From positions 1-64,000 of the forward strand of contig JAMLIT010000014.1 of the NCBI GenBank assembly GCA_023954035.1: 64,000 nucleotides of DNA. The letters run 5' to 3'. The notes below the pieces were generated by a model. The model ran no database searches. It was not told the DNA's origin and saw nothing but the letters and a program-made list of their open reading frames with translations. A program made the position numbers and the translations under genes. Numbering within the stretch: position 1 is the stretch's first letter; every line of letters starts with the position of its first letter. The DNA is from Burkholderiaceae bacterium. GTDB lineage: Bacteria > Pseudomonadota > Gammaproteobacteria > Burkholderiales > Burkholderiaceae_C. Below, piece after piece: positions 56,329 to 64,000 of this stretch.

Positions 56329-57450
56329 ATGACCACCGCAGCGCCACCACTCATGCAACAAGCGCTTGGGCTCGCCGCCCAGGCGCTTTTTTTATCCAGC
56401 CCCAACCCGCGCGTGGGCTGTGTGATCGCTCGCGCAGACGGCACGGTGCTGGGCCAAGGCTTCACCCAGCAGGCTGGCGGGCCCCATGCCGAAGTCATGG
56501 CGCTGCGCGATGCCGCGGCGGCAGGTGCCGAGGTGCGTGGGGCCACTGCCTATGTCACGCTGGAGCCTTGCGCGCACCAGGGGCGCACCGGGCCCTGCTG
56601 CGATGCGCTGGTGGCGGCCGGCATTGCGCGGGTGGTGGCCTGCGTCGAGGACCCCAACCCGCTCGTGGCCGGCCAGGGCTTTGCGCGCTTGCGCGCGGCC
56701 GGCGTGGATGTGCACGTGGGCCCGGGCGCCGACGCTTCGCGCGAGCTGAACATCGGTTTTTTCAGCCGCATGCTGCGCGGCACGCCGTGGGTGCGGCTGA
56801 AAGTTGCCGCCTCGCTCGACGGCATCACGGCGCTGAACAACGGCGCCAGCCAATGGATCACCTCGCCCGAAGCACGCGCCGATGGCCAGGCCTGGCGCGC
56901 CCGCGCCTGCGCTGTGCTGACCGGCATTGGCACGGTGCTGGCGGACGACCCGCGGCTGGACGTGCGCGAGCTTTCCACCCCGCGCCAGCCGCAGGCGGTG
57001 GTGCTGGACAGCCGCTTGCAAACGCCGCCAGGTGCTCGTATTTTCATAGCTGACCGCCCTACAACCATCTGCGCTGGCGGCCATTTTGATGCTGAAACCG
57101 CTGGGCGCAAGGCTGCCTTGCAAGCCCGGGGCGCGACCGTGATCGATCTGCCGGGGGACGGTGGCGGCGTCGATCTTCCCGCGCTGCTTCGCCATCTGGG
57201 GGCGCAAGGCGTGAACGAGCTGCACGTGGAGGCTGGCCACCGCCTCAACGGCGCATGGCTGCGCGCCGGGCTGGTGGACGAGCTGCTGCTGTACCTTGCC
57301 CCGCGCCTGTTGGGTCCGGGCCGGGGGCTGGCCGAATTGGCGCCGCTGCACGCGCTGGCCGATGCGGTGGCGCTGCGATTCCACGATGTGCAAGCGGTCG
57401 GGCCGGACTTGCGCGTGCTGGCACGCATTGCGCGTGCGCCGGAGCGCTGA
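56329..57450 (+). CDS. ribD: RibD, bifunctional riboflavin deaminase-reductase
   Basis: This 373-residue enzyme carries out the second and third steps of riboflavin synthesis. The deaminase zinc ligands are in HAEVMALRDA and PCAHQGRTGPC; the reductase domain has VRLKVAASLDGITAL and the C-terminal LLLYLAPRLLG. Residues 238-255 in the reductase domain are encoded by a repeat copy. No FMN riboswitch is visible upstream. The ribE gene follows after 39 bases. Confidence 0.95.
   Translation: MTTAAPPLMQQALGLAAQALFLSSPNPRVGCVIARADGTVLGQGFTQQAGGPHAEVMALRDAAAAGAEVRGATAYVTLEPCAHQGRTGPCCDALVAAGIARVVACVEDPNPLVAGQGFARLRAAGVDVHVGPGADASRELNIGFFSRMLRGTPWVRLKVAASLDGITALNNGASQWITSPEARADGQAWRARACAVLTGIGTVLADDPRLDVRELSTPRQPQAVVLDSRLQTPPGARIFIADRPTTICAGGHFDAETAGRKAALQARGATVIDLPGDGGGVDLPALLRHLGAQGVNELHVEAGHRLNGAWLRAGLVDELLLYLAPRLLGPGRGLAELAPLHALADAVALRFHDVQAVGPDLRVLARIARAPER
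57040..57093 (-). repeat. palindromic repeat copy 7, inside ribD
   Basis: Reverse-oriented copy: ATTTTCATAGCTGACCGCC, then TGCGCTGGCGGCCATTTTGAT. Central arms are partly eroded. It is translated in frame as about 18 residues. Confidence 0.6.
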
Positions 57451-57489
57451 CCCGATCCTGTGGCCCAAAGCGGCTGCCACAATAGCGCC

Positions 57490-58125
57490 ATGTTTACCGG
57501 AATCATCACCCATGTCGGCCAGATCGCCGACGTTCAGGCGCTGGGCAATTCGCCCGCGCACGGCAAGCGCCTGCTGGTTCACTGCGAGCCGGCCTTTCTG
57601 GCCGATGTCGGCCTGGGCGACAGCATCGCGCTCAATGGCGCCTGCATGACGGTCACGGGGCTTGACGCAAGCGCGGGCCAATTTTCGGTCGATGTTTCGG
57701 CCGAATCGCTGGACAAGACCGCCGGCCTGGCCGAGGTGGGCGCCGTCAACCTGGAAAAGGCCTTGCGCGCCAGCGACCGCCTGGGCGGGCACCTGGTGTC
57801 CGGCCACGTCGACGCCGTGGGCCGCGTGACGCACTTCGCTCCCGTGGGCGAAAGCTGGGAGCTGCGCGTGCTGGCGCCACCGGCGCTGGCCCGTTATCTG
57901 GCCTACAAGGGCTCGATCACGGTCAACGGAGTCAGCCTGACGGTCAATCGCATCGCAGACGTCGCCCAGGGCTGCGAGGCGAGCATCAACCTCATTCCCC
58001 ACACCGTGGAAAACACGGCGCTGCACCGTCTGGCCGCGGGCGCAGCGGTGAACCTGGAAGTTGATTTGATCGCGCGCTACGTGGCCCGCATGATGGACGC
58101 ACCCGCGCCGTCCCAGGCAGCATGA
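57490..58125 (+). CDS. ribE: RibE, riboflavin synthase alpha subunit
   Basis: This 211-residue trimeric enzyme dismutates two lumazines to riboflavin. The N-terminal MFTGIITHVGQI, the repeated lumazine-binding folds (GLGDSIALNGACMTV and YKGSITVNGVSLTV) and GGHLVSGHVD are diagnostic. Start 57490 gives the classical MFTGI. The stop overlaps the next start by four bases. Confidence 0.96.
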   Translation: MFTGIITHVGQIADVQALGNSPAHGKRLLVHCEPAFLADVGLGDSIALNGACMTVTGLDASAGQFSVDVSAESLDKTAGLAEVGAVNLEKALRASDRLGGHLVSGHVDAVGRVTHFAPVGESWELRVLAPPALARYLAYKGSITVNGVSLTVNRIADVAQGCEASINLIPHTVENTALHRLAAGAAVNLEVDLIARYVARMMDAPAPSQAA

Positions 58126-59219
58126 GCCAGCGCGGCCCGGTGCGCATCGAAGACCGGCACGGGTTCGACGCCGTGATCGACGCCCGTTCGCCGGCCGAGT
58201 TCGCCATCGATCACCTGCCCGGCGCGATCAACTGCCCGGTGCTGGACGATGAGGAGCGCCGTATCGTCGGCACGCTCTACAAGCAGCAGGGGGCTTTTGA
58301 GGCACGGCGCGTCGGCGGCGCCATGGTCGCGGCCAATCTGGCGCGCCACTTGCGCGAGCGCTTTGCCGACAGGCCTGCCACGTGGAGGCCGCTGGTGTAC
58401 TGCTGGCGCGGGGGCATGCGCAGCGGCTCCATGGTGACCTGGCTGCGCCTGGTGGGCTGGGACGCGCAGCAACTGGCCGGCGGTTACAAGGCGTGGCGGC
58501 GCCATGCCATCACGCAGATCGATACCTTGGCGCCGCAGCTGCATCTGCGCGTGCTCTGCGGGCCCACGGGCAGTGCGAAGACGCGCGTGCTGCAGGCGCT
58601 GGCGGAGCGTGGCGCGCAGACGCTGGACCTGGAAGGCCTGGCGCGCCACAGGGGTTCGGTTCTGGGCGGGTGGCCGGGGGTGGCGCAACCTGCACAGACA
58701 GCATTCGAGACGGCGCTGGCCGACGCCATCGAGCGCCTGGAGCCGGCGCAGCCGGTGTATGTGGAGGCAGAAAGCGCGCGCATTGGAAAGATCAGCGTGC
58801 CGCCAGCCTTGGTCCGGCGCCTGCGCGCCAGCCCCTGCGTGGAGATAGTGGCCAGCGCCGAGGCGCGGCTGGATTTTCTGCTGCGCGACTACGCCAACCT
58901 GGGCGACGACCCTGAGCTGCTGGCGCGCCAGCTGCACGGCCTGCGCGAGCTGCACGGCGGCGACGTCATTGCGCGCTGGCAAGCCTGGGCGCATGCGCGC
59001 GATCTGCCTGCGCTGTTTTCCGAGCTGATGGCCCGCCACTACGACCCGCTGTATGCGCGCTCGCAGGGCACGAACCTCAAGCATTGGGCGCAGCGCCAGC
59101 GCGTGGCGGCGCACACGCTGGCGCCCGCAGCCATCGAGAGGCTGGCCGCGGAGATCCTTGCCCTGCCTGCGCACGCTTGGGGCGCAGAACCAAGGCAGCC
59201 GGCCCTGGGCGAAAATTGA
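58122..59219 (+). CDS. mnmH: MnmH (SelU), tRNA 2-selenouridine synthase
   Basis: This enzyme replaces the sulfur of 2-thiouridine in tRNA wobble positions by selenium through a geranylated intermediate. The 365-residue protein has an N-terminal rhodanese domain with the catalytic Cys94 in VYCWRGGMRSGS, and a C-terminal P-loop GPTGSAKT at 147-154. The C-terminal Gly-Glu-Asn and stop codon fall in repeat copy 8, which may have shortened it. ATGA overlap with ribE shows coupling. SelD is not seen in the window. Confidence 0.92.
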   Translation: MSQRGPVRIEDRHGFDAVIDARSPAEFAIDHLPGAINCPVLDDEERRIVGTLYKQQGAFEARRVGGAMVAANLARHLRERFADRPATWRPLVYCWRGGMRSGSMVTWLRLVGWDAQQLAGGYKAWRRHAITQIDTLAPQLHLRVLCGPTGSAKTRVLQALAERGAQTLDLEGLARHRGSVLGGWPGVAQPAQTAFETALADAIERLEPAQPVYVEAESARIGKISVPPALVRRLRASPCVEIVASAEARLDFLLRDYANLGDDPELLARQLHGLRELHGGDVIARWQAWAHARDLPALFSELMARHYDPLYARSQGTNLKHWAQRQRVAAHTLAPAAIERLAAEILALPAHAWGAEPRQPALGEN

Positions 59220-59280
59220 TAGTGAAATTGGCCCTTAGCGCTTATTGGCAAAGCGCTGACAGCTATTTTGTTTATAGCAA
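59212..59280 (+). repeat. palindromic repeat copy 8, at the mnmH stop
   Basis: Core GGCCCTTAGCGCTTATTGG, second arm AAGCGCTGACAGCTAT and a TTTGTTTATAGC tail. It covers the mnmH stop codon (59217-59219) and reaches to within 12 bases of the convergent DUF2249 stop. Confidence 0.78.
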
Positions 59281-59291
59281 CGGTTGACCAA

Positions 59292-59546
59292 CTACACCCG
59301 GACGAAGTCGATCACGATGGCACCGGGCTCGCGCTGCCGATAGGTGATTTGCACCGCGTCGCCATACCGCGCCTGCAGTTGCTGCAGCAGCGGCAGCGGG
59401 TCATGGTCGTTGACGAAGCGCATGGTTTCGCCAGGGTGCAGCGAATCGAGCGCACCAAAAATGGCGGCATGGCGGAACCGCTTGGCGACTCCGCGGGCGT
59501 CGAAGGGGTAAATGGCGTCGGGTGAGGTATGGACGTGTGCGTTCAT
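59292..59546 (-). CDS. DUF2249 domain protein
   Basis: This 84-residue protein has the DUF2249 pattern: FDARGVAKRFRHAAIFGALDSLHPGE then VNDHDPLPLLQQLQ and YRQREPGAIVIDFV. Such proteins often occur near nitric-oxide, denitrification or hemerythrin genes. ATG 59546 was chosen because a 23-base NsrR-like operator overlaps the alternative ATG 59567 (91 residues). No strong ribosome binding site is visible for either. A TACACT hexamer (59588-59583, minus strand) is a possible -10. Confidence 0.82.
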   Translation of the reverse strand: MNAHVHTSPDAIYPFDARGVAKRFRHAAIFGALDSLHPGETMRFVNDHDPLPLLQQLQARYGDAVQITYRQREPGAIVIDFVRV

Positions 59547-59558
59547 GGCGGGAGTTAA

Positions 59559-59581
59559 AAGATTCATTTGCAAAGAATCTT
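59559..59581 (-). promoter_or_regulatory. NsrR-like operator upstream of DUF2249 gene
   Basis: Two 11-base half-sites, AAGATTCATTT and its inverted partner CAAAGAATCTT, are separated by one base, the 11-1-11 spacing of NsrR sites. Nine of eleven positions are symmetric. It lies just downstream of a possible -10 and 13 bases before the chosen start, where repressor binding would block transcription. Confidence 0.55.
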
Positions 59582-59653
59582 TAGTGTACTGCGACCCATC
59601 CGGCCTGCGCATTGGCCCTGAAGCCGCCGGGGCCACGCAAGCGAGGAGCCGCC

Positions 59654-61051
<1,398 letters not shown>

Positions 61052-61176
61052 GGCAGGCTTTCTTGGCAAACGTGGACCGGTACGGCGGCTGCCTGCCAGC
61101 ATAGCGCGCACAGTGCAAAAAATCCTGCCCGCCGGCCAAGGCCGGGCCGCGACAGGCCTGCGCAAGGCAGCAGCGC

Positions 61177-61182
61177 GATAAT
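61177..61182 (+). promoter_or_regulatory. possible -10 of fumA
   Basis: GATAAT lies 35 bases before the fumA start in the divergent fumC/fumA region. No clear -35 was seen. Confidence 0.3.
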
Positions 61183-61217
61183 TCGGGATTTCGCGACCCC
61201 TGCAAAGCACCTCTGCC

Positions 61218-62765
61218 ATGACCACCCTCATCCGCCAAGAAGACTTGATCGAATCCGTCGCTGCGGCCTTGCAATACATCAGCTATTACCACCCGGCGGA
61301 CTACATCGCCCATCTGGCGCGCGCCTATGAGCGCGAGCAAAGCCCGGCCGCCAAGGACGCCATGGCGCAAATCCTGACCAACAGCAAGATGAGTGCCACC
61401 GGCCACCGGCCGATCTGCCAGGACACGGGCATCGTCAACGTGTTCCTGAAGGTGGGCATGGACGTGCGCTTCGAAGGCTTCACCGGCAGTCTGGACGACG
61501 CCATCAACGAAGGCGTGCGCCGGGGCTACAACCACCCGGACAACACCTTGCGCGCCAGCGTGGTCGCCGACCCGCTGTTTGCCCGCAAGAACACCAAGGA
61601 CAACACGCCGGCGGTCATCTTCACCGAAATCGTTCCGGGCGGCACGCTCGACATCACCGTCGCGGCCAAGGGCGGCGGCTCGGAGAACAAGAGCAAGATG
61701 ATCATGCTCAACCCCAGCGACAGCGTGGTCGACTGGGTGCTCAAAACGGTGCCCACCATGGGCGCTGGCTGGTGCCCCCCCGGCATGCTGGGCATCGGCA
61801 TTGGCGGCACGGCAGAAAAGGCCGTACTGATGGCCAAGGAAAGCCTGATGGACGACCTGGATATGTACGAGCTGCAGGCCAAGTCTGCCCGCGGGGAGCC
61901 GCTCACGCAGACCGAGGAGCTGCGTCTGGAGCTGTTCACCAAGGTCAACGCCCTGGGCATTGGCGCGCAGGGCCTGGGGGGCCTGACCACCGTGCTCGAC
62001 GTGAAGATCAAGATGTACCCCACGCACGCCGCCAGCAAGCCCGTGGCCATGATCCCGAACTGCGCCGCCACACGGCACGCGCATTTCGTGATGGACGGCT
62101 CGGGCCCGGTGTATCTGGAACCCCCGTCGCTCGACCTCTGGCCCAAGGTGGAGTGGTTGCCCGACACGCAAAAAAGCCGGCGCGTTGACCTCAATACGCT
62201 GACCCCTGCCGAGGTGGCCAGCTGGAAGCCCGGCGAGACGCTGCTGCTGGGCGGCAAGATGCTTACGGGCCGCGACGCCGCGCACAAACGCATTCAGGAC
62301 ATGCTGGCCAGGGGCGAGAAGCTGCCGGTGGATTTCACCAACCGCGTCATCTACTACGTGGGCCCCGTCGACCCCGTGCGGGACGAAGTCGTGGGCCCCG
62401 CCGGCCCCACCACCGCCACGCGCATGGACAAGTTCACCGACATGATGCTGTCGCAAACCGGGCTGATCGCCATGATCGGCAAATCCGAGCGCGGCCCGGC
62501 AGCCATCGAAGCCATCAAGAAGCACAAGAGCGCCTATCTGATGGCCGTGGGCGGCGCTGCCTACCTGGTTTCGAAGGCGATCAAGCATGCCAGGATGGTA
62601 GGCTTTGAAGACCTGGGCATGGAAGCGATCTACGAATTCGACGTGGTCGACATGCCCGTCACCGTGGCGGTGGATTCTGGCGGCACCAGCGCGCACATCA
62701 CCGGCCCGGCCGAGTGGCAAAAGCGCATTGCGGCCGGTGAATTCATCGAGCTGGCCAGCGCCTGA
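61218..62765 (+). CDS. fumA: FumA-type class I fumarate hydratase
   Basis: This 515-residue enzyme is an iron-sulfur fumarase. Candidate [4Fe-4S] ligands are Cys67 (CQDTG), Cys186 (GWCPPGM) and Cys282 ([10 protein letters not shown]). The C-terminal region has [15 protein letters not shown] and [16 protein letters not shown], diagnostic of class I. Class I is oxygen-sensitive while the adjacent class II is not, so the pair may be used under different conditions. MurI follows after seven bases. Confidence 0.95.
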   Translation: MTTLIRQEDLIESVAAALQYISYYHPADYIAHLARAYEREQSPAAKDAMAQILTNSKMSATGHRPICQDTGIVNVFLKVGMDVRFEGFTGSLDDAINEGVRRGYNHPDNTLRASVVADPLFARKNTKDNTPAVIFTEIVPGGTLDITVAAKGGGSENKSKMIMLNPSDSVVDWVLKTVPTMGAGWCPPGMLGIGIGGTAEKAVLMAKESLMDDLDMYELQAKSARGEPLTQTEELRLELFTKVNALGIGAQGLGGLTTVLDVKIKMYPTHAASKPVAMIPNCAATRHAHFVMDGSGPVYLEPPSLDLWPKVEWLPDTQKSRRVDLNTLTPAEVASWKPGETLLLGGKMLTGRDAAHKRIQDMLARGEKLPVDFTNRVIYYVGPVDPVRDEVVGPAGPTTATRMDKFTDMMLSQTGLIAMIGKSERGPAAIEAIKKHKSAYLMAVGGAAYLVSKAIKHARMVGFEDLGMEAIYEFDVVDMPVTVAVDSGGTSAHITGPAEWQKRIAAGEFIELASA

Positions 62766-62772
62766 GGCGGAC

Positions 62773-63660
62773 TTGGGCCAGGCGAACTCGCCGGCAGATC
62801 GGGCACGCCCGGCGCCCATTGGGGTCTTTGACAGCGGCATTGGGGGCTTGAGCGTTCTACAGGCGCTGCGCGCCGAATTGCCGGCAGAGCGCTTCGTCTA
62901 TTTGGCCGACACCGGCCACGCGCCCTACGGCGAACGGGGCGACGCCTTTGTCGCGCGGCGCACCCATGTGCTGGCCCGCTACCTTGTGCAACAGCACGGC
63001 GTCAAAGCCCTGGTGGTCGCCTGCAACACCGCCACGGCGGCCGCGATGGACAGCTTGCGCCAGCGCTACCCCCACCTGCCCCTGGTGGGCGTGGAGCCGG
63101 CGCTCAAGCCGGCCGCCAGCGCCACCCGCTCGCAGCGGATCGCCGTCATGGCCACCCGCGGAACCGCCAGCAGCGCACGGTTCGAACGCTTGCTGGCCGC
63201 GCTTCCGCCCGGCGTGCAATGCAGCGTGCAAGCCTGCGACGGCCTGGCCAGCGCCATCGAAGCCCAGGCGGCCTGCACACCCGACGCCGCAGCCGCTGGC
63301 ACCGCCAGCACGCTGGAACTGTGTCGGCGCTATGCCGATGCGCTGGGACCCTGGGGCGAGCGAGCCGGCGAGAGCGACACGCTGGTGCTGGGCTGCACAC
63401 ACTACGTGTTTGCTCAGGACGTGCTGCAGCGGCTCGTCGGGCCCAGGGTGACCATTGTCAGCACGGGCGAGCCGGTGGCACGCCAGACGCGGCGGCTACT
63501 GGCCAGAACGAATCGCCTGCAAGCGGTGGGCCGCATGGCGCCGCAGCCGGACGTGTGCCTCCTGACCACCGGCGCTGCAGCACCGCTCGCCTTGGCAGCG
63601 CAGCGCTGGCTGGGCTTGGGGTTGTCCGTGCGCAGCTTGGGAGTGCGCGGAAAAAATTAG
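62773..63660 (+). CDS. murI: MurI, glutamate racemase
   Basis: This enzyme makes D-glutamate for peptidoglycan. The 295-residue protein has GVFDSGIGGLSV with Asp20, VVACNTATAAA with Cys84, and LVLGCTHYVF with Cys208, the two-cysteine racemase centre. The first in-frame start outside fumA is TTG 62773, with GAGGCGG close upstream; the ATG start within fumA at 62605 is unlikely. It ends in repeat copy 9. Confidence 0.93.
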   Translation: MGQANSPADRARPAPIGVFDSGIGGLSVLQALRAELPAERFVYLADTGHAPYGERGDAFVARRTHVLARYLVQQHGVKALVVACNTATAAAMDSLRQRYPHLPLVGVEPALKPAASATRSQRIAVMATRGTASSARFERLLAALPPGVQCSVQACDGLASAIEAQAACTPDAAAAGTASTLELCRRYADALGPWGERAGESDTLVLGCTHYVFAQDVLQRLVGPRVTIVSTGEPVARQTRRLLARTNRLQAVGRMAPQPDVCLLTTGAAAPLALAAQRWLGLGLSVRSLGVRGKN

Positions 63661-63712
63661 GTCAAATAGCCCTCTAGCGCTTGCAAATCAAGCGCTTGCA
63701 GCTATTATTTCA
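63659..63712 (+). repeat. palindromic repeat copy 9, after murI
   Basis: Perfect 8-base arms AGCGCTTG (63676-63683) and CAAGCGCT (63689-63696) with a five-base loop, preceded by AAATAGCCCTCT and followed by TGCAGCTATTATTTC. It fills most of the gap between the convergent murI and the last gene. Confidence 0.83.
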
Positions 63713-63747
63713 GGAGTGCGGCGAGCGGGCGAGAGCTGCCGCCCGGC

Positions 63748-64000
63748 TCAGTGCAGATGGCGTGGCCGGCGACCGCCCCCGCCGCCGTGGCTGCCGCCTG
63801 CGCCGCCGGGTCCGCGCGGCGGCCGGCCGATTTCCAGCGAGTTGACCAGCGCATCGAAGCGCTGGGTAAAAAGCTTGTCAATCTCGGCAACGACGCCGCC
63901 CAGCTCGGCGCCGTCGAAATGGCGCTCCATCATGTTGACGACATCCTGGACCAACAGGTCGCGCTGCACCTGCATGATGGCGGCCGGCGTGGGGCCGACG
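63748..64000 (-). CDS. unrecognised protein, C-terminal part (runs off the window)
   Basis: At least 84 C-terminal residues are visible, since the frame is open to the window edge; an internal ATG at 63975 could be the start but looks too late. The sequence QVQRDLLVQDVVNMMERHFDGAELGGVVAEID is helical and acidic-basic mixed, followed by RPPRGPGGAGGSHGGGGGRRPRHLH, a Gly/His/Arg-rich tail. I do not recognise the family. It is convergent with murI. Confidence 0.6.
   Translation of the reverse strand, partial: VGPTPAAIMQVQRDLLVQDVVNMMERHFDGAELGGVVAEIDKLFTQRFDALVNSLEIGRPPRGPGGAGGSHGGGGGRRPRHLH

Noticed and set aside
56236-56340. FMN riboswitch in front of ribD
   Set aside because: Only 25 bases separate pilE from ribD and no RFN-element sequence is visible.

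Overview
This 64 kb window is a high-GC chromosomal segment of a betaproteobacterium. It is most likely a member of Burkholderiales, family Comamonadaceae (Acidovorax/Simplicispira-like). The reasons are the gene content and order (tpiA-secG-tRNA-Leu-nuoA to nuoN followed by DUF2818 and DUF1178 genes; fimT-pilV-pilW-pilX-pilY1-pilE), a MutL that carries endonuclease motifs, and nine copies of a degenerate palindromic repeat of the type I associate with this family. I see no prophage, insertion sequence or CRISPR array. Most of the window is core metabolism.

Layout. 1-5.2 kb: 3' end of cysN, a DUF488 gene, a ferredoxin (fdxA) with a thioredoxin-reductase-like ferredoxin-NADP reductase, isocitrate lyase (aceA) behind a palindrome-rich promoter region, and a DedA membrane protein. 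5.2-15 kb: mutL and miaA, separated by gdhA, by an osmoadaptation operon on the minus strand (MscS channel, HAD phosphatase, glucosylglycerol-phosphate-synthase-like GT20 enzyme), and by a Bcr/CflA efflux pump. 15-21.6 kb: an AttEFGH-like ABC system (ATPase, FtsX-type permease, secreted AttH/CrtC-like protein) broken up by an antisense hsp20 gene, a small HEPN-like gene and a cysteine-desulfhydrase-like gene. 21.6-26.4 kb: a complete Liv-type ABC importer. 26.5-28.4 kb: an MsbA-type exporter. 28.4-43.8 kb: DUF1178, DUF2818 and the full 14-gene complex I operon, headed by tRNA-Leu(GAG). 43.9-49.5 kb: secG, tpiA, a quinone reductase, pnp, rpsO and a small exported protein. 49.5-56.3 kb: the minor-pilin/PilY1 cluster, visibly lower in GC. 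56.3-59.2 kb: ribD, ribE and mnmH. 59.2-64 kb: a DUF2249 gene with an NsrR-like operator, divergent fumC and fumA, murI, and the 3' end of an unrecognised gene.

How the genes relate. Complex I, two fumarases, isocitrate lyase, glutamate dehydrogenase and the ferredoxin/reductase pair describe respiratory, organic-acid-based growth. The MscS/phosphatase/GgpS operon suggests synthesis of glucosylglycerol as a compatible solute coupled to a pressure-release channel. Its near-consensus promoter is visible.

The most notable structural signal is the repeat family. Five copies lie between genes, three of them between convergent genes. Four lie in frame inside mutL, miaA, an ABC permease gene and ribD. 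One further copy supplies the stop codon of mnmH. The most notable gene-level observations are the GgpS-like operon (easily misread as otsA/otsB), the NsrR-like site in front of the DUF2249 gene, and the paired palindromes upstream of aceA.
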